The notes beneath the pieces were generated by a model. That model was not told where the DNA came from, did no database searches, and worked only from the letters and a program-made list of their open reading frames with translations. Below, one piece after another: positions 15,825 through 22,879 of a DNA stretch of 64,000 nucleotides. The position numbers and the translations under genes are program-made. How positions within the stretch are numbered: position 1 is the first letter of the stretch; every line of letters begins with the position of its first letter. Origin of the DNA: Rhodospirillales bacterium (GTDB lineage Bacteria > Pseudomonadota > Alphaproteobacteria > Rhodospirillales > Casp-alpha2). The stretch is taken from the NCBI GenBank assembly GCA_021775095.1, contig JAJFII010000016.1, forward strand, positions 61,930 to 125,929. The letters run 5' to 3'.

Positions 15825-15944
15825 CTATTGAATTAAATCAAAGACTTAATGAATATTATCGTCCCATCCCTTGCCGTCACCATCCGTCACCTAGTACTCA
15901 AAAGCGACACGCTCTTCGCATTTGCCTGATTGCTATGAAACAGC

Positions 15945-15992
15945 TCGGGTCCTTCCTGGCATTTCCGAAACCAATGCGGGGCGAAAGCGCGA
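15945..15992 (+). repeat. Imperfect direct repeat, copy 1
   Basis: Shares CGGGTCCT, GCATTT and ATGCGGGGCGA followed by AGCGCG with 16875-16922, with small gaps. The two copies bracket the small hypothetical gene and the broken hicB. Confidence 0.65.
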
Positions 15993-16173
15993 CATTCTCT
16001 CTTTAGCGCGTAAAAATATATTTACGAGGTTGTCATTAGGGTTGTTGTTTAAGCCGCATTTACGAGTGGAAGTATTGTGATGTTCTGGTAGATTGCTCGG
16101 CTTTGCGTTTTGCGAGGCTGAGAAGATGTGGAGCGATGGGCGTGGGTGCGCCCTAAGGAAAAGTGAGTGCGCT

Positions 16174-16410
16174 ATGATATGGAATTATCGAATAGTGAAA
16201 TACATAGATGGAAGCGGGTGGGGCCTGCATGAGGTTTTCTACAATGACAATGGAGAACCGTCCAGCATGACAGCGGAGCCTATTTCCTTTGTTGCTATGC
16301 CAAACGACGAGCCAAATATGATTCGCGATGATTTAAGGGACGCCCTGGAAGATGCGACAAATTATCCAATATTGGATGAACCAGAGAAGTGGCCGGAAGA
16401 CAATGATTGA
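16174..16410 (+). CDS. Small conserved hypothetical protein
   Basis: 78 residues from ATG 16174, chosen over the open-frame start at 16093 because AAGGAA precedes it and the extra residues look non-coding. The sequence MIWNYRIVKYIDGSGWGLHE, followed by a Phe/Tyr-rich turn, SMTAEPISFVA, and an acidic helical tail ending LDEPEKWPED, matches a widespread small-protein family of unknown function, often seen near toxin-antitoxin genes. It lies 11 bases before the decayed hicB. Confidence 0.65.
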   Translation: MIWNYRIVKYIDGSGWGLHEVFYNDNGEPSSMTAEPISFVAMPNDEPNMIRDDLRDALEDATNYPILDEPEKWPEDND

Positions 16411-16421
16411 GGATAATCTGT

Positions 16422-16856
16422 ATGGCCAATAGATTTGTTTATCAGGTGACAATAACGCCGGAGCATTAAGACGGGTTCCTTGTTAAATTCCAAGATATCC
16501 CGGAAGCACTTTCGCTAGGGGATGATCGTGTACATGCGTTTGCCCAGACCATAGATTGTCTGGAAGAAGTTTTATGTTTGTATGTGTCTGATGGAGATGC
16601 CATTCCCAAAGCATCTCCGGCAAATGGAAAACCGTAGGTTTCTCCGGGTCTAGTTATTGCAGCAAAGGTGGCATTGAGGGTGGAGCTTAATAGTGCTGGC
16701 ATGGATTCAACTGACCTGGTGGAACGGATGGACATTTCTGAAACTGCGGCGTTACATCTCATAGGATTTAAGTATCGTTCCAGAATCGAACCGTTATGCG
16801 ATGCGCTGGCTTTATTCGGCTTACTTACCTTCACGGAATTTCACGCAGTCGAATAA
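16422..16856 (+). pseudogene. hicB: Decayed hicB-type antitoxin gene
   Basis: Frame 1 from ATG 16422 can be read through two stops, TAA at 16467-16469 and TAG at 16635-16637, to a final TAA at 16854-16856 without a frameshift (145 codons). It reads RFVYQVTITPEH, stop, DGFLVKFQDIPEALSLGDDR, AFAQTIDCLEEVLCLYV, IPKASPANGKP, stop, then a C-terminal helix-turn-helix-like part (DSTDLVERMDISETAALHLI). The DGGFxVxFPDIPEA and DCLEEAL patterns are those of HicB. No hicA lies upstream. The gene is dead unless stop codons are suppressed. Confidence 0.8.
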
Positions 16857-16874
16857 CCGACCCAAAAGCGATCG

Positions 16875-16922
16875 CGGGTCCTCCCAGAGCATTTGGAACC
16901 TATGCGGGGCGATAGCGCGGCA
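16875..16922 (+). repeat. Imperfect direct repeat, copy 2
   Basis: Partner of 15945-15992. It lies just after the hicB remnant and before the STAND gene. Confidence 0.65.
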
Positions 16923-17007
16923 CGTGAATGTAACAGGCATATTTTAGATACTTCGGGTTTTTATTCGGGTTTGGTTCAACGGCTGAATCTGCACAGCTAC
17001 ACTCAAT

Positions 17008-20000
17008 TTGAGTAACAAGCAAAACTCCGTTAACAATGCAGGCCCCTATTCAACGTTGGGAGCTTTTCTAGTGAGTGTATTTTCTGTCGAAGCTAAAGAT
17101 ATCAAAAGCTTAAATGACGATCAGTTAAGGGACATTCTTCGTCTATTATTGGACGCGGAAGCGAAACAGCATGGTGTCCCGATGAGTGCGATTAGGCTTG
17201 GCGGCGACCAAAATGCATCTGACGGCGGAGTCGATGCAAGTGTGGAATGGAAGAGAGGGCCTCGACTCACTCCATGGTTTCCTGCGCGAGACGTCTGTTT
17301 TCAATCCAAGGCTGAAAATATGGCCAAAGCAAAATTGGAAAAAGAAATTGCACCTAAAAAGGTCGTGCGCGCATTGTTCGGTGAGTTGGCCGCAAAGGAA
17401 GGAGCCTACATCGTATTTTCCACCGATGATTGTTCAGAAAGCATGTATCAAAACCGGATTTTGACGATGCGTTCTGCAGTCTCAGAAGTCCCTGAATCTG
17501 AAAAACTCATTGTTGATTTTTATGACGCAAGTCGGATCGCACGCTGGGTAAATTGTTTTCATGGAGTAAGTATTGCGGTTCTACGGATAGCCGGGCGTCC
17601 AATGTCCGGTTGGCAGCCCTATGAAAATTGGTCGGCACCCAATCAAGGGATATCGCCCCAGTATCTTATTGATGAAACGGCTAAAGTGAGATTTGGCCTT
17701 AAGAACGAATTTTCACCTGTAATTGATGGCATCAACAATATACGAAATCAGTTGCGAAAACCACGCGAGGTAATTCGGTTAATCGGTGTATCCGGCGTTG
17801 GAAAGACGCGAATAGCACAAGCTCTTTTTGATGCCAGGGTTGGTAAAAACGCACTAAGCGAAGGAGAGGTTGTCTATGGTGATCTAGGGCAATCACCAAC
17901 AACAACAGTGAGTCAAATTGCCGAACAGTTGGTGTTTTCAAATCAGCGAGCAATTTTAGTCGTTGATAACTGTCTCGGTGAAACTCATCGCGCGGTTTCG
18001 GATATTGTACGACGCGAGGGCAGCCTCGTTAGCCTTCTTACCATTGATTTTGATGTCGGTCTTGATCGCCCAGACGATACAACAGTCATTCAACTTCATA
18101 AAAATGGCAATGATTTAATTGAAGAATTACTCAAAGTCAGGATCCCATCATTATCGAGTTTGGATCGGCACAGAGTTGTCGCATTTGCCGACGGCAATGC
18201 GAGAGTCGCGCTAGCAATAGCAAATCACGATCCGGCTGCAGGAGGCCTCGCGACACTTACCGATCGTGAACTTATAGACAGACTGTTTTTGAATAAACGG
18301 CGACCAACTGATGATTCCCAACGTCGATGTGCTGAAGTTGCGTCGTTGGTTTATGCTTTTCATCTTGAGCCCGAAAACAAACAAGAAGCCGAGTACCCAA
18401 TTTTGGCCAAATTGGCCGAAGTGAGTGATGAGTCTATGTATCGGAATATTGCCGAGTTTGTTGAAAGAGGTACGGCACAGAAGCGTGGTACACAGCGCGC
18501 TATCCTGCCTCAAGCGCTGGCGTTTCGCTTGGCTACGCAGGCGCTTGATCGAATGCCCCCAGAACATGTATTGTCGCAATTAAACAAACAAGGCCAAGCG
18601 CGATTATTTCAGTCATTTACTCGTCAGATAGGTAATCTTCATGAGTCAGAAGTGGCCCGTCAAATTGCCAGTATTCTTTTAGATGAAAACGGAATGTTGG
18701 GCGATGTATCAGAACTTAACGAGCAAGAATTTGCTATGTTTGACAATTTGGCTCCAATTGATCGCGACTTAACTTTGTCCGCTATTGAGCGCGCCGTCAA
18801 CAGTTCCCAGGGGCATAATGGTGTCTCGATAGTCAATTCGCATAGTTCACAAATTGTCTCTCTACTGCGTAATGTAGCTTACGATCCAATTTATTTTGAA
18901 CGCGCTGCGAGCATGATATTAGCTTTTGCAAGGAACGAAGCACTAAACGGACAATCTGACACGGCGCGTACCGAGTTTCTCGAAATGTTTTGGTTAGGGC
19001 TTTCTTGGACACAAGCCAGCCCAGACCAACGCTTCAAATATCTCGATTTGTTGTTGGGTAGCGACGATCCATTTGACAACAATATGGCAGTCTCCGCATT
19101 AGATTATTCGTTAACAACACATGCTATATCATCTAGTCATAACAATGATTTTGGTTCTAGGTCGATGGGTCAAGAATGGCGACCAAAAACGTTCCCCGAA
19201 CAACAAGATTGGTTTCTGCAGGCTTTGGCGCGCCTAATTCCTATAGCGTGTAAAGGCGGTGATCTGGGGTGTCTCGCACAAAAGGCGATCTCTGGCGAAT
19301 TCCGGGGCCTAATTAAAAGCGAGATTGTGGACGATTTGGTTAAAGGAGTTGAAGCAATTCGTGCGACTGGGTATTGGCCTCAGGGGTGGAAAAGGTTGTG
19401 TATGGCCATGTTTTTCGATCGAAAAGAATGGCGTGCCGAAACAATAATAAAAATTGAAAAATTGGAACAAACCTTAAAACCTGGGACGCTCGATGAACGT
19501 TTTGAAACATTCGTATTGAGCAAACGCTGGGGTCTTTATCCTCCAGACCCAAAATCCGATGACGATGACGAGAGAGGTTTAGAAACCCTAGGAATTGAAG
19601 TTGGTTATGACATAGGAAAAACAACCAAATTATGGCAATCATACGCAAGTCAGGCATGTCGCTTCAATAAGCCCAATAACTGTGAGGCTTTTGGGTACGG
19701 CTTAGCAAAAGGAATTACGGATATTAGTGCGGCGTGGCCTGTCCTTGTCGATCTATTTAAGCAGCAGGACCATCAAAAAAGGGCCCCCCAAACTATATTT
19801 GGGTTTATCCGACGTGCCGGCGAAACAATACCAGATGAAGTCCAAAAGTGGTTGGACGAAGTTGCGGCTGACAAAATTCTTAGACTGCACTTGGTCCGGT
19901 TTTCATTATCCTTACCAGTTAATGGCCGGTCAATTGATAGGCTTACTCAAACAATCGAGGTAGGTAGTGTCCCGATACAGGATTATCGATTATTGGTTTT

Positions 20001-20871
20001 TGGTGGCGTTACTAAAGTTATTCCACCCAAAGAATTTAAAAACTTTTTAAAAACATTGTCAGACCATTCATCTGAAGGTGCCGCGATATCCGCAGATATT
20101 TTACACATGAATTATTTTGGATTACGAACAGACAAAAAAGAAATCTCTCCCGAGTTATTGGATTTTGGCCGGGTCTTGTTGGATATGCCCATAATGTATC
20201 AACCAGGGACAAATCCGGATGCGAATCATCTAGCGGATATCGCAAAAGCCTGCCTTATCGACTGCGCCTACAAACCGATCGTAAATTCGATCTGCAACAA
20301 ATTGCTAGTCGCAGCCCAATTACCTTATTCTTCTCGTCCTAAAATGGGGCGATTTGTTAATATGTTATGCGAACTCCATCCAAGAATCGTGTTTGATGCC
20401 TTTCTTGATAGTGATGAGAACGCCCAATTATTAGGCAAGGAAATTTTCGGTTATACTGATGGCGAGCTAAGACACTCGAACTTGCCCTCAATCAACGAAA
20501 AATTTCAATTGATTAAAGACTGGGTGATGGTTGACCCGAAGGGACGTGCGCCAAGAATCGCCAAATATATCAAATACTATGATGATGGCCCGGACGGAAC
20601 AATAGCCTGGTCCTCTATTGCGCAAGAGCTCATAGATATAGAAGACATAGGAGTGGATGTTCTTAATAAAATTTATATGCGGTTTGGCACAGGTATTTCT
20701 TCTGGTCCGTGGTCTTTTCGTTACGTTCGCTGTCGCCCATTGTTGGAGGCGCTGGTAGATCACGAGAGGATAGCTATACGCGAATGGGCAGCCAGCGCCT
20801 TGGGTAAACTTAACCGACATATTTCTGATTTAACTAACGAAGAGCGGGTTGGGGATGAGCGGTTTGAGTAA
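17008..20871 (+). CDS. STAND NTPase with N-terminal Mrr/PD-(D/E)xK-like nuclease; putative antiphage sensor
   Basis: 1287 residues. Residues ~30-200 look like an Mrr-type nuclease: LGGDQNASDGGVDASVEW (Asp72, Asp76) and CFQSK (Gln99-x-Lys101) give the D...QxK core. Residues ~235-480 are a P-loop NTPase of the STAND/AAA type: Walker A GVSGVGKT at 260-267, Walker B AILVVDN near 316-320, and a downstream VSLLTIDFD strand. The remaining ~800 residues are helical and repeat-like, with no transmembrane segment. Nuclease-STAND-repeat order is known for Avs-type proteins, which bind a phage protein, oligomerise and cut DNA. That role is inferred here. The start is TTG 17008, the first possible start after an in-frame TGA at 16984; GTG 17071 is the alternative, and neither has a strong ribosome site. 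No second gene appears to be part of the system. Confidence 0.8.
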   Translation: MSNKQNSVNNAGPYSTLGAFLVSVFSVEAKDIKSLNDDQLRDILRLLLDAEAKQHGVPMSAIRLGGDQNASDGGVDASVEWKRGPRLTPWFPARDVCFQSKAENMAKAKLEKEIAPKKVVRALFGELAAKEGAYIVFSTDDCSESMYQNRILTMRSAVSEVPESEKLIVDFYDASRIARWVNCFHGVSIAVLRIAGRPMSGWQPYENWSAPNQGISPQYLIDETAKVRFGLKNEFSPVIDGINNIRNQLRKPREVIRLIGVSGVGKTRIAQALFDARVGKNALSEGEVVYGDLGQSPTTTVSQIAEQLVFSNQRAILVVDNCLGETHRAVSDIVRREGSLVSLLTIDFDVGLDRPDDTTVIQLHKNGNDLIEELLKVRIPSLSSLDRHRVVAFADGNARVALAIANHDPAAGGLATLTDRELIDRLFLNKRRPTDDSQRRCAEVASLVYAFHLEPENKQEAEYPILAKLAEVSDESMYRNIAEFVERGTAQKRGTQRAILPQALAFRLATQALDRMPPEHVLSQLNKQGQARLFQSFTRQIGNLHESEVARQIASILLDENGMLGDVSELNEQEFAMFDNLAPIDRDLTLSAIERAVNSSQGHNGVSIVNSHSSQIVSLLRNVAYDPIYFERAASMILAFARNEALNGQSDTARTEFLEMFWLGLSWTQASPDQRFKYLDLLLGSDDPFDNNMAVSALDYSLTTHAISSSHNNDFGSRSMGQEWRPKTFPEQQDWFLQALARLIPIACKGGDLGCLAQKAISGEFRGLIKSEIVDDLVKGVEAIRATGYWPQGWKRLCMAMFFDRKEWRAETIIKIEKLEQTLKPGTLDERFETFVLSKRWGLYPPDPKSDDDDERGLETLGIEVGYDIGKTTKLWQSYASQACRFNKPNNCEAFGYGLAKGITDISAAWPVLVDLFKQQDHQKRAPQTIFGFIRRAGETIPDEVQKWLDEVAADKILRLHLVRFSLSLPVNGRSIDRLTQTIEVGSVPIQDYRLLVFGGVTKVIPPKEFKNFLKTLSDHSSEGAAISADILHMNYFGLRTDKKEISPELLDFGRVLLDMPIMYQPGTNPDANHLADIAKACLIDCAYKPIVNSICNKLLVAAQLPYSSRPKMGRFVNMLCELHPRIVFDAFLDSDENAQLLGKEIFGYTDGELRHSNLPSINEKFQLIKDWVMVDPKGRAPRIAKYIKYYDDGPDGTIAWSSIAQELIDIEDIGVDVLNKIYMRFGTGISSGPWSFRYVRCRPLLEALVDHERIAIREWAASALGKLNRHISDLTNEERVGDERFE

Positions 20872-21030
20872 TTATTCGCGCACAGAGCCAAGATAATAAG
20901 TCTTCATCATTGCCTGACGTGTTGGTGAAATAATTGGGCACTCTGACAGCTTCTCCATCATTTGCTTCCACAGTTTAACCCGCCAAAAAGGCCCCCATTG
21001 GGATTTAGGCGTGGAACGATGTGCTCTCAC
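20872..21030 (-). CDS. Possible small protein downstream of the XRE regulator
   Basis: 52 residues from GTG 21030, in the same frame as the xre gene and starting 12 bases after its stop. It reads MRAHRSTPKSQWGPFWRVKL, then WKQMMEKLSECPIIS, ending YYLGSVRE. The basic, tryptophan-rich sequence looks coding, and the stop abuts the end of the STAND gene on the other strand. There is only a weak GAAGAAG ribosome site. It may also be a tail once fused to the regulator and cut by a stop codon. No family is recognised. Confidence 0.4.
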   Translation of the reverse strand: MRAHRSTPKSQWGPFWRVKLWKQMMEKLSECPIISPTRQAMMKTYYLGSVRE

Positions 21031-21042
21031 CTTCTTCGTCCG

Positions 21043-21276
21043 TTAACTTTTCCGTTTTAGCCGAACGCCCACTCCGCCACCATTTGCAGGTATGAATTCA
21101 ACACCCGCGGTTTCCAAAGCGGATTGAATAGCCTCAAGAGTTGAAGCCCTTGGATCAGACTTGCCTGTTTCGATGTTGTTGTAGGCAGTAAGTGAAATTC
21201 CAGCGGATTTTGCGACGTCAACCTGTTTGAGACCTACCAGTGAACGGCCTGCTCGTATTTGTGCTGATTTTATCAT
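21043..21276 (-). CDS. XRE-family transcriptional regulator
   Basis: 77 residues. A Cro/C1-type helix-turn-helix fills residues ~5-60 (RAGRSLVGLKQVDVAKSAGIS, then YNNIETGKSDPRASTL), followed by FIPANGGGVGVRLKR, a tail common in small alphaproteobacterial XRE proteins. It is divergent from 21386 and lies beside two matching operator-like sequences (21297-21314 and 21358-21375), so it probably represses its own and the neighbouring promoter, as an element maintenance switch. Confidence 0.85.
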   Translation of the reverse strand: MIKSAQIRAGRSLVGLKQVDVAKSAGISLTAYNNIETGKSDPRASTLEAIQSALETAGVEFIPANGGGVGVRLKRKS

Positions 21277-21296
21277 GATGGTTACAACATATACTT

Positions 21297-21314
21297 AACT
21301 TGAATTAATTTCAA
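21297..21314. promoter_or_regulatory. Operator-like half of the divergent XRE promoter
   Basis: AACTTGAATTAATTTCAA, matching the reverse complement of 21358-21375 at 17 of 18 positions and itself nearly palindromic. It is 21 bases upstream of the xre start. Confidence 0.6.
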
Positions 21315-21357
21315 TTATTCTTGATTTGATTCTATCTTTATGTAAAACATAGTTTAG

Positions 21358-21375
21358 TTGAAATTATTTCAAGTT
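21358..21375. promoter_or_regulatory. Second operator-like site
   Basis: TTGAAATTATTTCAAGTT, palindromic core TTGAAAT/ATTTCAA, ten bases upstream of the ATG at 21386 and next to its AGGAG. Binding here would block translation-start proximal transcription of that gene. Confidence 0.6.
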
Positions 21376-21385
21376 AGGAGCAGGT

Positions 21386-21877
21386 ATGAAAAAAATATCC
21401 AGGCGTACCGCGATAAGACAGGGTAGCCAAACAGCAGTGGCTTTGACCATCCTTCCTGTGTCTATCAACCATAACTCAGGAAGGAATGAAATAATGAACA
21501 TGATTACACCGAATAACCAAGCCGCCGATCCGATTATTGAACTCTGTGTCGAGTATTATCAGCTTATGGGCGTTTATGATGAAGTAGAACATCAGCATGA
21601 GCTCTTACAAAACCAATTAGGAACCAGTGGTATTCAAGATGTAGCTGATCAAAAAAAACTCCAAGAACTGGAGCAACGGTTGGAGCAACTTGGTGAAACT
21701 ACAATGCGAAAGTTAAAGATTATTGTTGAAACATCTGCCGTCAGTCCTCACGGCTTTGAACAAAAATTAGGCGTTTTTCTTTATGGTGAACCAATTGAAG
21801 ACGACAAAGAAGTGGGACTTGTAGATCGACTGGAACGATCAGTATTTCGGGACGCTCTGAAACTAATGCATCACTGA
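21386..21877 (+). CDS. Hypothetical protein with Tat-like N-terminus
   Basis: 163 residues with AGGAG 5 bases before the ATG. The N-terminus SRRTAIRQGSQTAVALTILP resembles a twin-arginine signal, but the hydrophobic stretch is short. The rest is hydrophilic, with helix-rich EHQHELLQNQLG and KKLQELEQRLEQLGETTMRKL, likely a coiled coil. No family is recognised. It is divergent from xre with both operators in the gap, so it is the probable target of the switch. An internal ATG at 21494 would remove the Tat-like part. Confidence 0.6.
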   Translation: MKKISRRTAIRQGSQTAVALTILPVSINHNSGRNEIMNMITPNNQAADPIIELCVEYYQLMGVYDEVEHQHELLQNQLGTSGIQDVADQKKLQELEQRLEQLGETTMRKLKIIVETSAVSPHGFEQKLGVFLYGEPIEDDKEVGLVDRLERSVFRDALKLMHH

Positions 21878-21903
21878 ATAAAGCCTAGAAAATTGATTCT
21901 CTA

Positions 21904-21924
21904 GGTGACCCATAGGTGACCCAG
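21904..21924 (+). repeat. Right arm-type site: tandem GGTGACCCA
   Basis: Two GGTGACCCA copies 11 bases apart, 20 of 21 identical to 9663-9683, same orientation, 107 bases inside the right direct repeat. Probable integrase arm site. Confidence 0.6.
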
Positions 21925-21999
21925 GTTAACTACAAACAACGCCTGCATTTCTACACAATTTGAATTCATGCGGGCTAATACGCTAAAACTGGCAAAAAA

Positions 22000-22030
22000 C
22001 AAGGCCTCCAGAGCAATCCCTGGAGGCCTT
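22000..22030 (-). terminator. Terminator after the intact tRNA-Gly
   Basis: On the minus strand the tRNA 3' end is followed by AAGGCCTCCAG, a short loop, CTGGAGGCCTT and then GTTTTTTG, a strong hairpin with a T tract. It is inside the element, so the element brings its own terminator for the tRNA it occupies. Confidence 0.75.
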
Positions 22031-22031
22031 A

Positions 22032-22081
22032 ATTGGAGCGGGCGATGAGATTCGAACTCACGACTTCAACCTTGGCAAGGT
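22032..22081. repeat. attR: 50-bp repeat within tRNA-Gly
   Basis: Identical to 9475-9524. It covers the CCA end to just past the anticodon arm of the intact tRNA. Confidence 0.95.
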
Positions 22082-22108
22082 TGCGCTCTACCCCTGAGCT
22101 ACGCCCGC
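22034..22108 (-). tRNA. tRNA-Gly (anticodon GCC)
   Basis: Reads 5' GCGGGCGTAGCTCAGGGGTA on the minus strand, with a complete acceptor stem (GCGGGCG/CGCCCGC), D arm, anticodon loop TTGCCAA with GCC, the TTCGAATC T loop and encoded CCA. 75 bases. It is the attachment gene for the element; the insertion lies 3' of it and leaves it intact. Confidence 0.97.
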
Positions 22109-22303
22109 ATCGATTCCAATGCATTTTTGGTACTGGCAACCTGTCAGCGACCAAGGGGTAACCTTCATTTCTGAAGGCGGGCCGATCATACGAATTGATT
22201 AGGGCTTTGCAAGTCCCATTTTAGGACTTTTTTTTGCTTTCCCGCGCGATTCAAACCAAGGCTTTGCTTGAGCCCTTCAGTGGGGCGCGTTAGTATCCGC
22301 CCC

Positions 22304-22792
22304 ATGAAAAAAACCAGGGAAAATCTGTTTGAACATTTGCGCGAATTGGGCATCAAAACCCGAACAATCGAGCACCCTGCGGCGTTCACGGTGGATGAAG
22401 CAAAAGCCCACCGCGGAGACTTGAGCGGGGCCCACGCCAAAAACCTTTTTCTAAAGGATAAAAAAGGAGTTCTTTGGTTGGTTGTTTGCCTGGAGGACCG
22501 GGAAATAAACATGAAAGACTTAAAAAATCGAATTGGTTCTGCCCATTTGTCGTTCGGTAAACCCGACATTCTATTGGAAATTTTGGGAGTCGAGCCGGGT
22601 TCGGTTTCGCCCTTTACGTTGCTGAATGACCGGGATCAACGGGTTCGCGTGGTCCTGGACAGGGAAATGATGGCCCATAAGCTGATGAATTTTCATCCTT
22701 TGGAGAATACCGCGACCACCCAAATTTCGCCGGGTGACCTGTTGTCATTCCTGACATCCTGCGGCCATCAGCCGGCGATTGTTGAACTGTAA
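22304..22792 (+). CDS. Prolyl-tRNA editing-type deacylase (PrdX/YbaK family)
   Basis: 162 residues from ATG 22304; the frame starts earlier at 22268 but family members begin near KKTRENLFEHLREL. The YbaK/aaRS-editing fold shows in EHPAAFTVDEAKAHRG, KNLFLKDKKGVLWLVV and the C-terminal LMNFHPLENTATTQISPGDL. The known role is hydrolysis of mischarged Ala-tRNA(Pro) in the cytosol. It begins the block of housekeeping genes after the tRNA. Confidence 0.85.
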   Translation: MKKTRENLFEHLRELGIKTRTIEHPAAFTVDEAKAHRGDLSGAHAKNLFLKDKKGVLWLVVCLEDREINMKDLKNRIGSAHLSFGKPDILLEILGVEPGSVSPFTLLNDRDQRVRVVLDREMMAHKLMNFHPLENTATTQISPGDLLSFLTSCGHQPAIVEL

Positions 22793-22879
22793 ACGGTGCG
22801 ATTGGGCATCTTGCGCACAGACCCCACAGAAACCATCTAATTGTCAGATAATCTGAATGAGACTAGAGGTAATAACGAC

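Larger units (their letters stand above)
15494..15889. other. Candidate replication origin of the element (TGACGG iterons)
   Basis: TGACGG occurs on the plus strand at 15606, 15616, 15683 and 15692, and as CCGTCA at 15494, 15808, 15874 and 15884. Paired copies are 9-10 bases apart, about one helical turn. The inner copies lie within a perfect 17-bp inverted repeat (15672-15688 and 15808-15824) flanking a 119-base AT-rich core. Iterons around an AT-rich core next to a primase/helicase gene are typical of plasmid and P4-type origins. Function is inferred. Confidence 0.6.
15445..16173. other. Gene-free stretch holding the candidate origin
   Basis: 729 bases with no convincing gene. It contains eight TGACGG/CCGTCA hexamers, a 17-bp inverted repeat flanking an AT-rich core, and at 15945-15992 one copy of an imperfect repeat whose partner is at 16875-16922. 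Confidence 0.6.
9475..22081. mobile_element. 12.6-kb integrative element in tRNA-Gly(GCC), satellite-like with defence cargo
   Basis: Bounded by perfect 50-bp direct repeats of the tRNA-Gly 3' end. Inside are a tyrosine integrase next to the left end, an AlpA-like regulator, a two-gene primase/helicase-type replication module, a helix-turn-helix protein, a candidate origin with TGACGG iterons, a STAND NTPase-nuclease, and a divergent XRE switch near the right end. The sequence is visibly more AT-rich than its flanks. No capsid, tail, terminase, conjugation or partition gene is present. Integrase plus replication protein plus cargo without virion genes is the plan of P4-like or PICI-like satellites. 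Whether it is mobilised by a helper phage cannot be seen. Confidence 0.9.

Noticed and set aside
15494..15889. CRISPR array
   Set aside because: The repeated units are only 6-17 bases, unevenly spaced and on both strands; no cas genes.
15761..16006. 81-codon frame in the origin region
   Set aside because: It crosses the inverted repeat and iterons and has random-looking residues.
16093..16173. Longer start for the 78-residue protein
   Set aside because: The added residues are not family-like and a better-placed ATG with AAGGAA follows.
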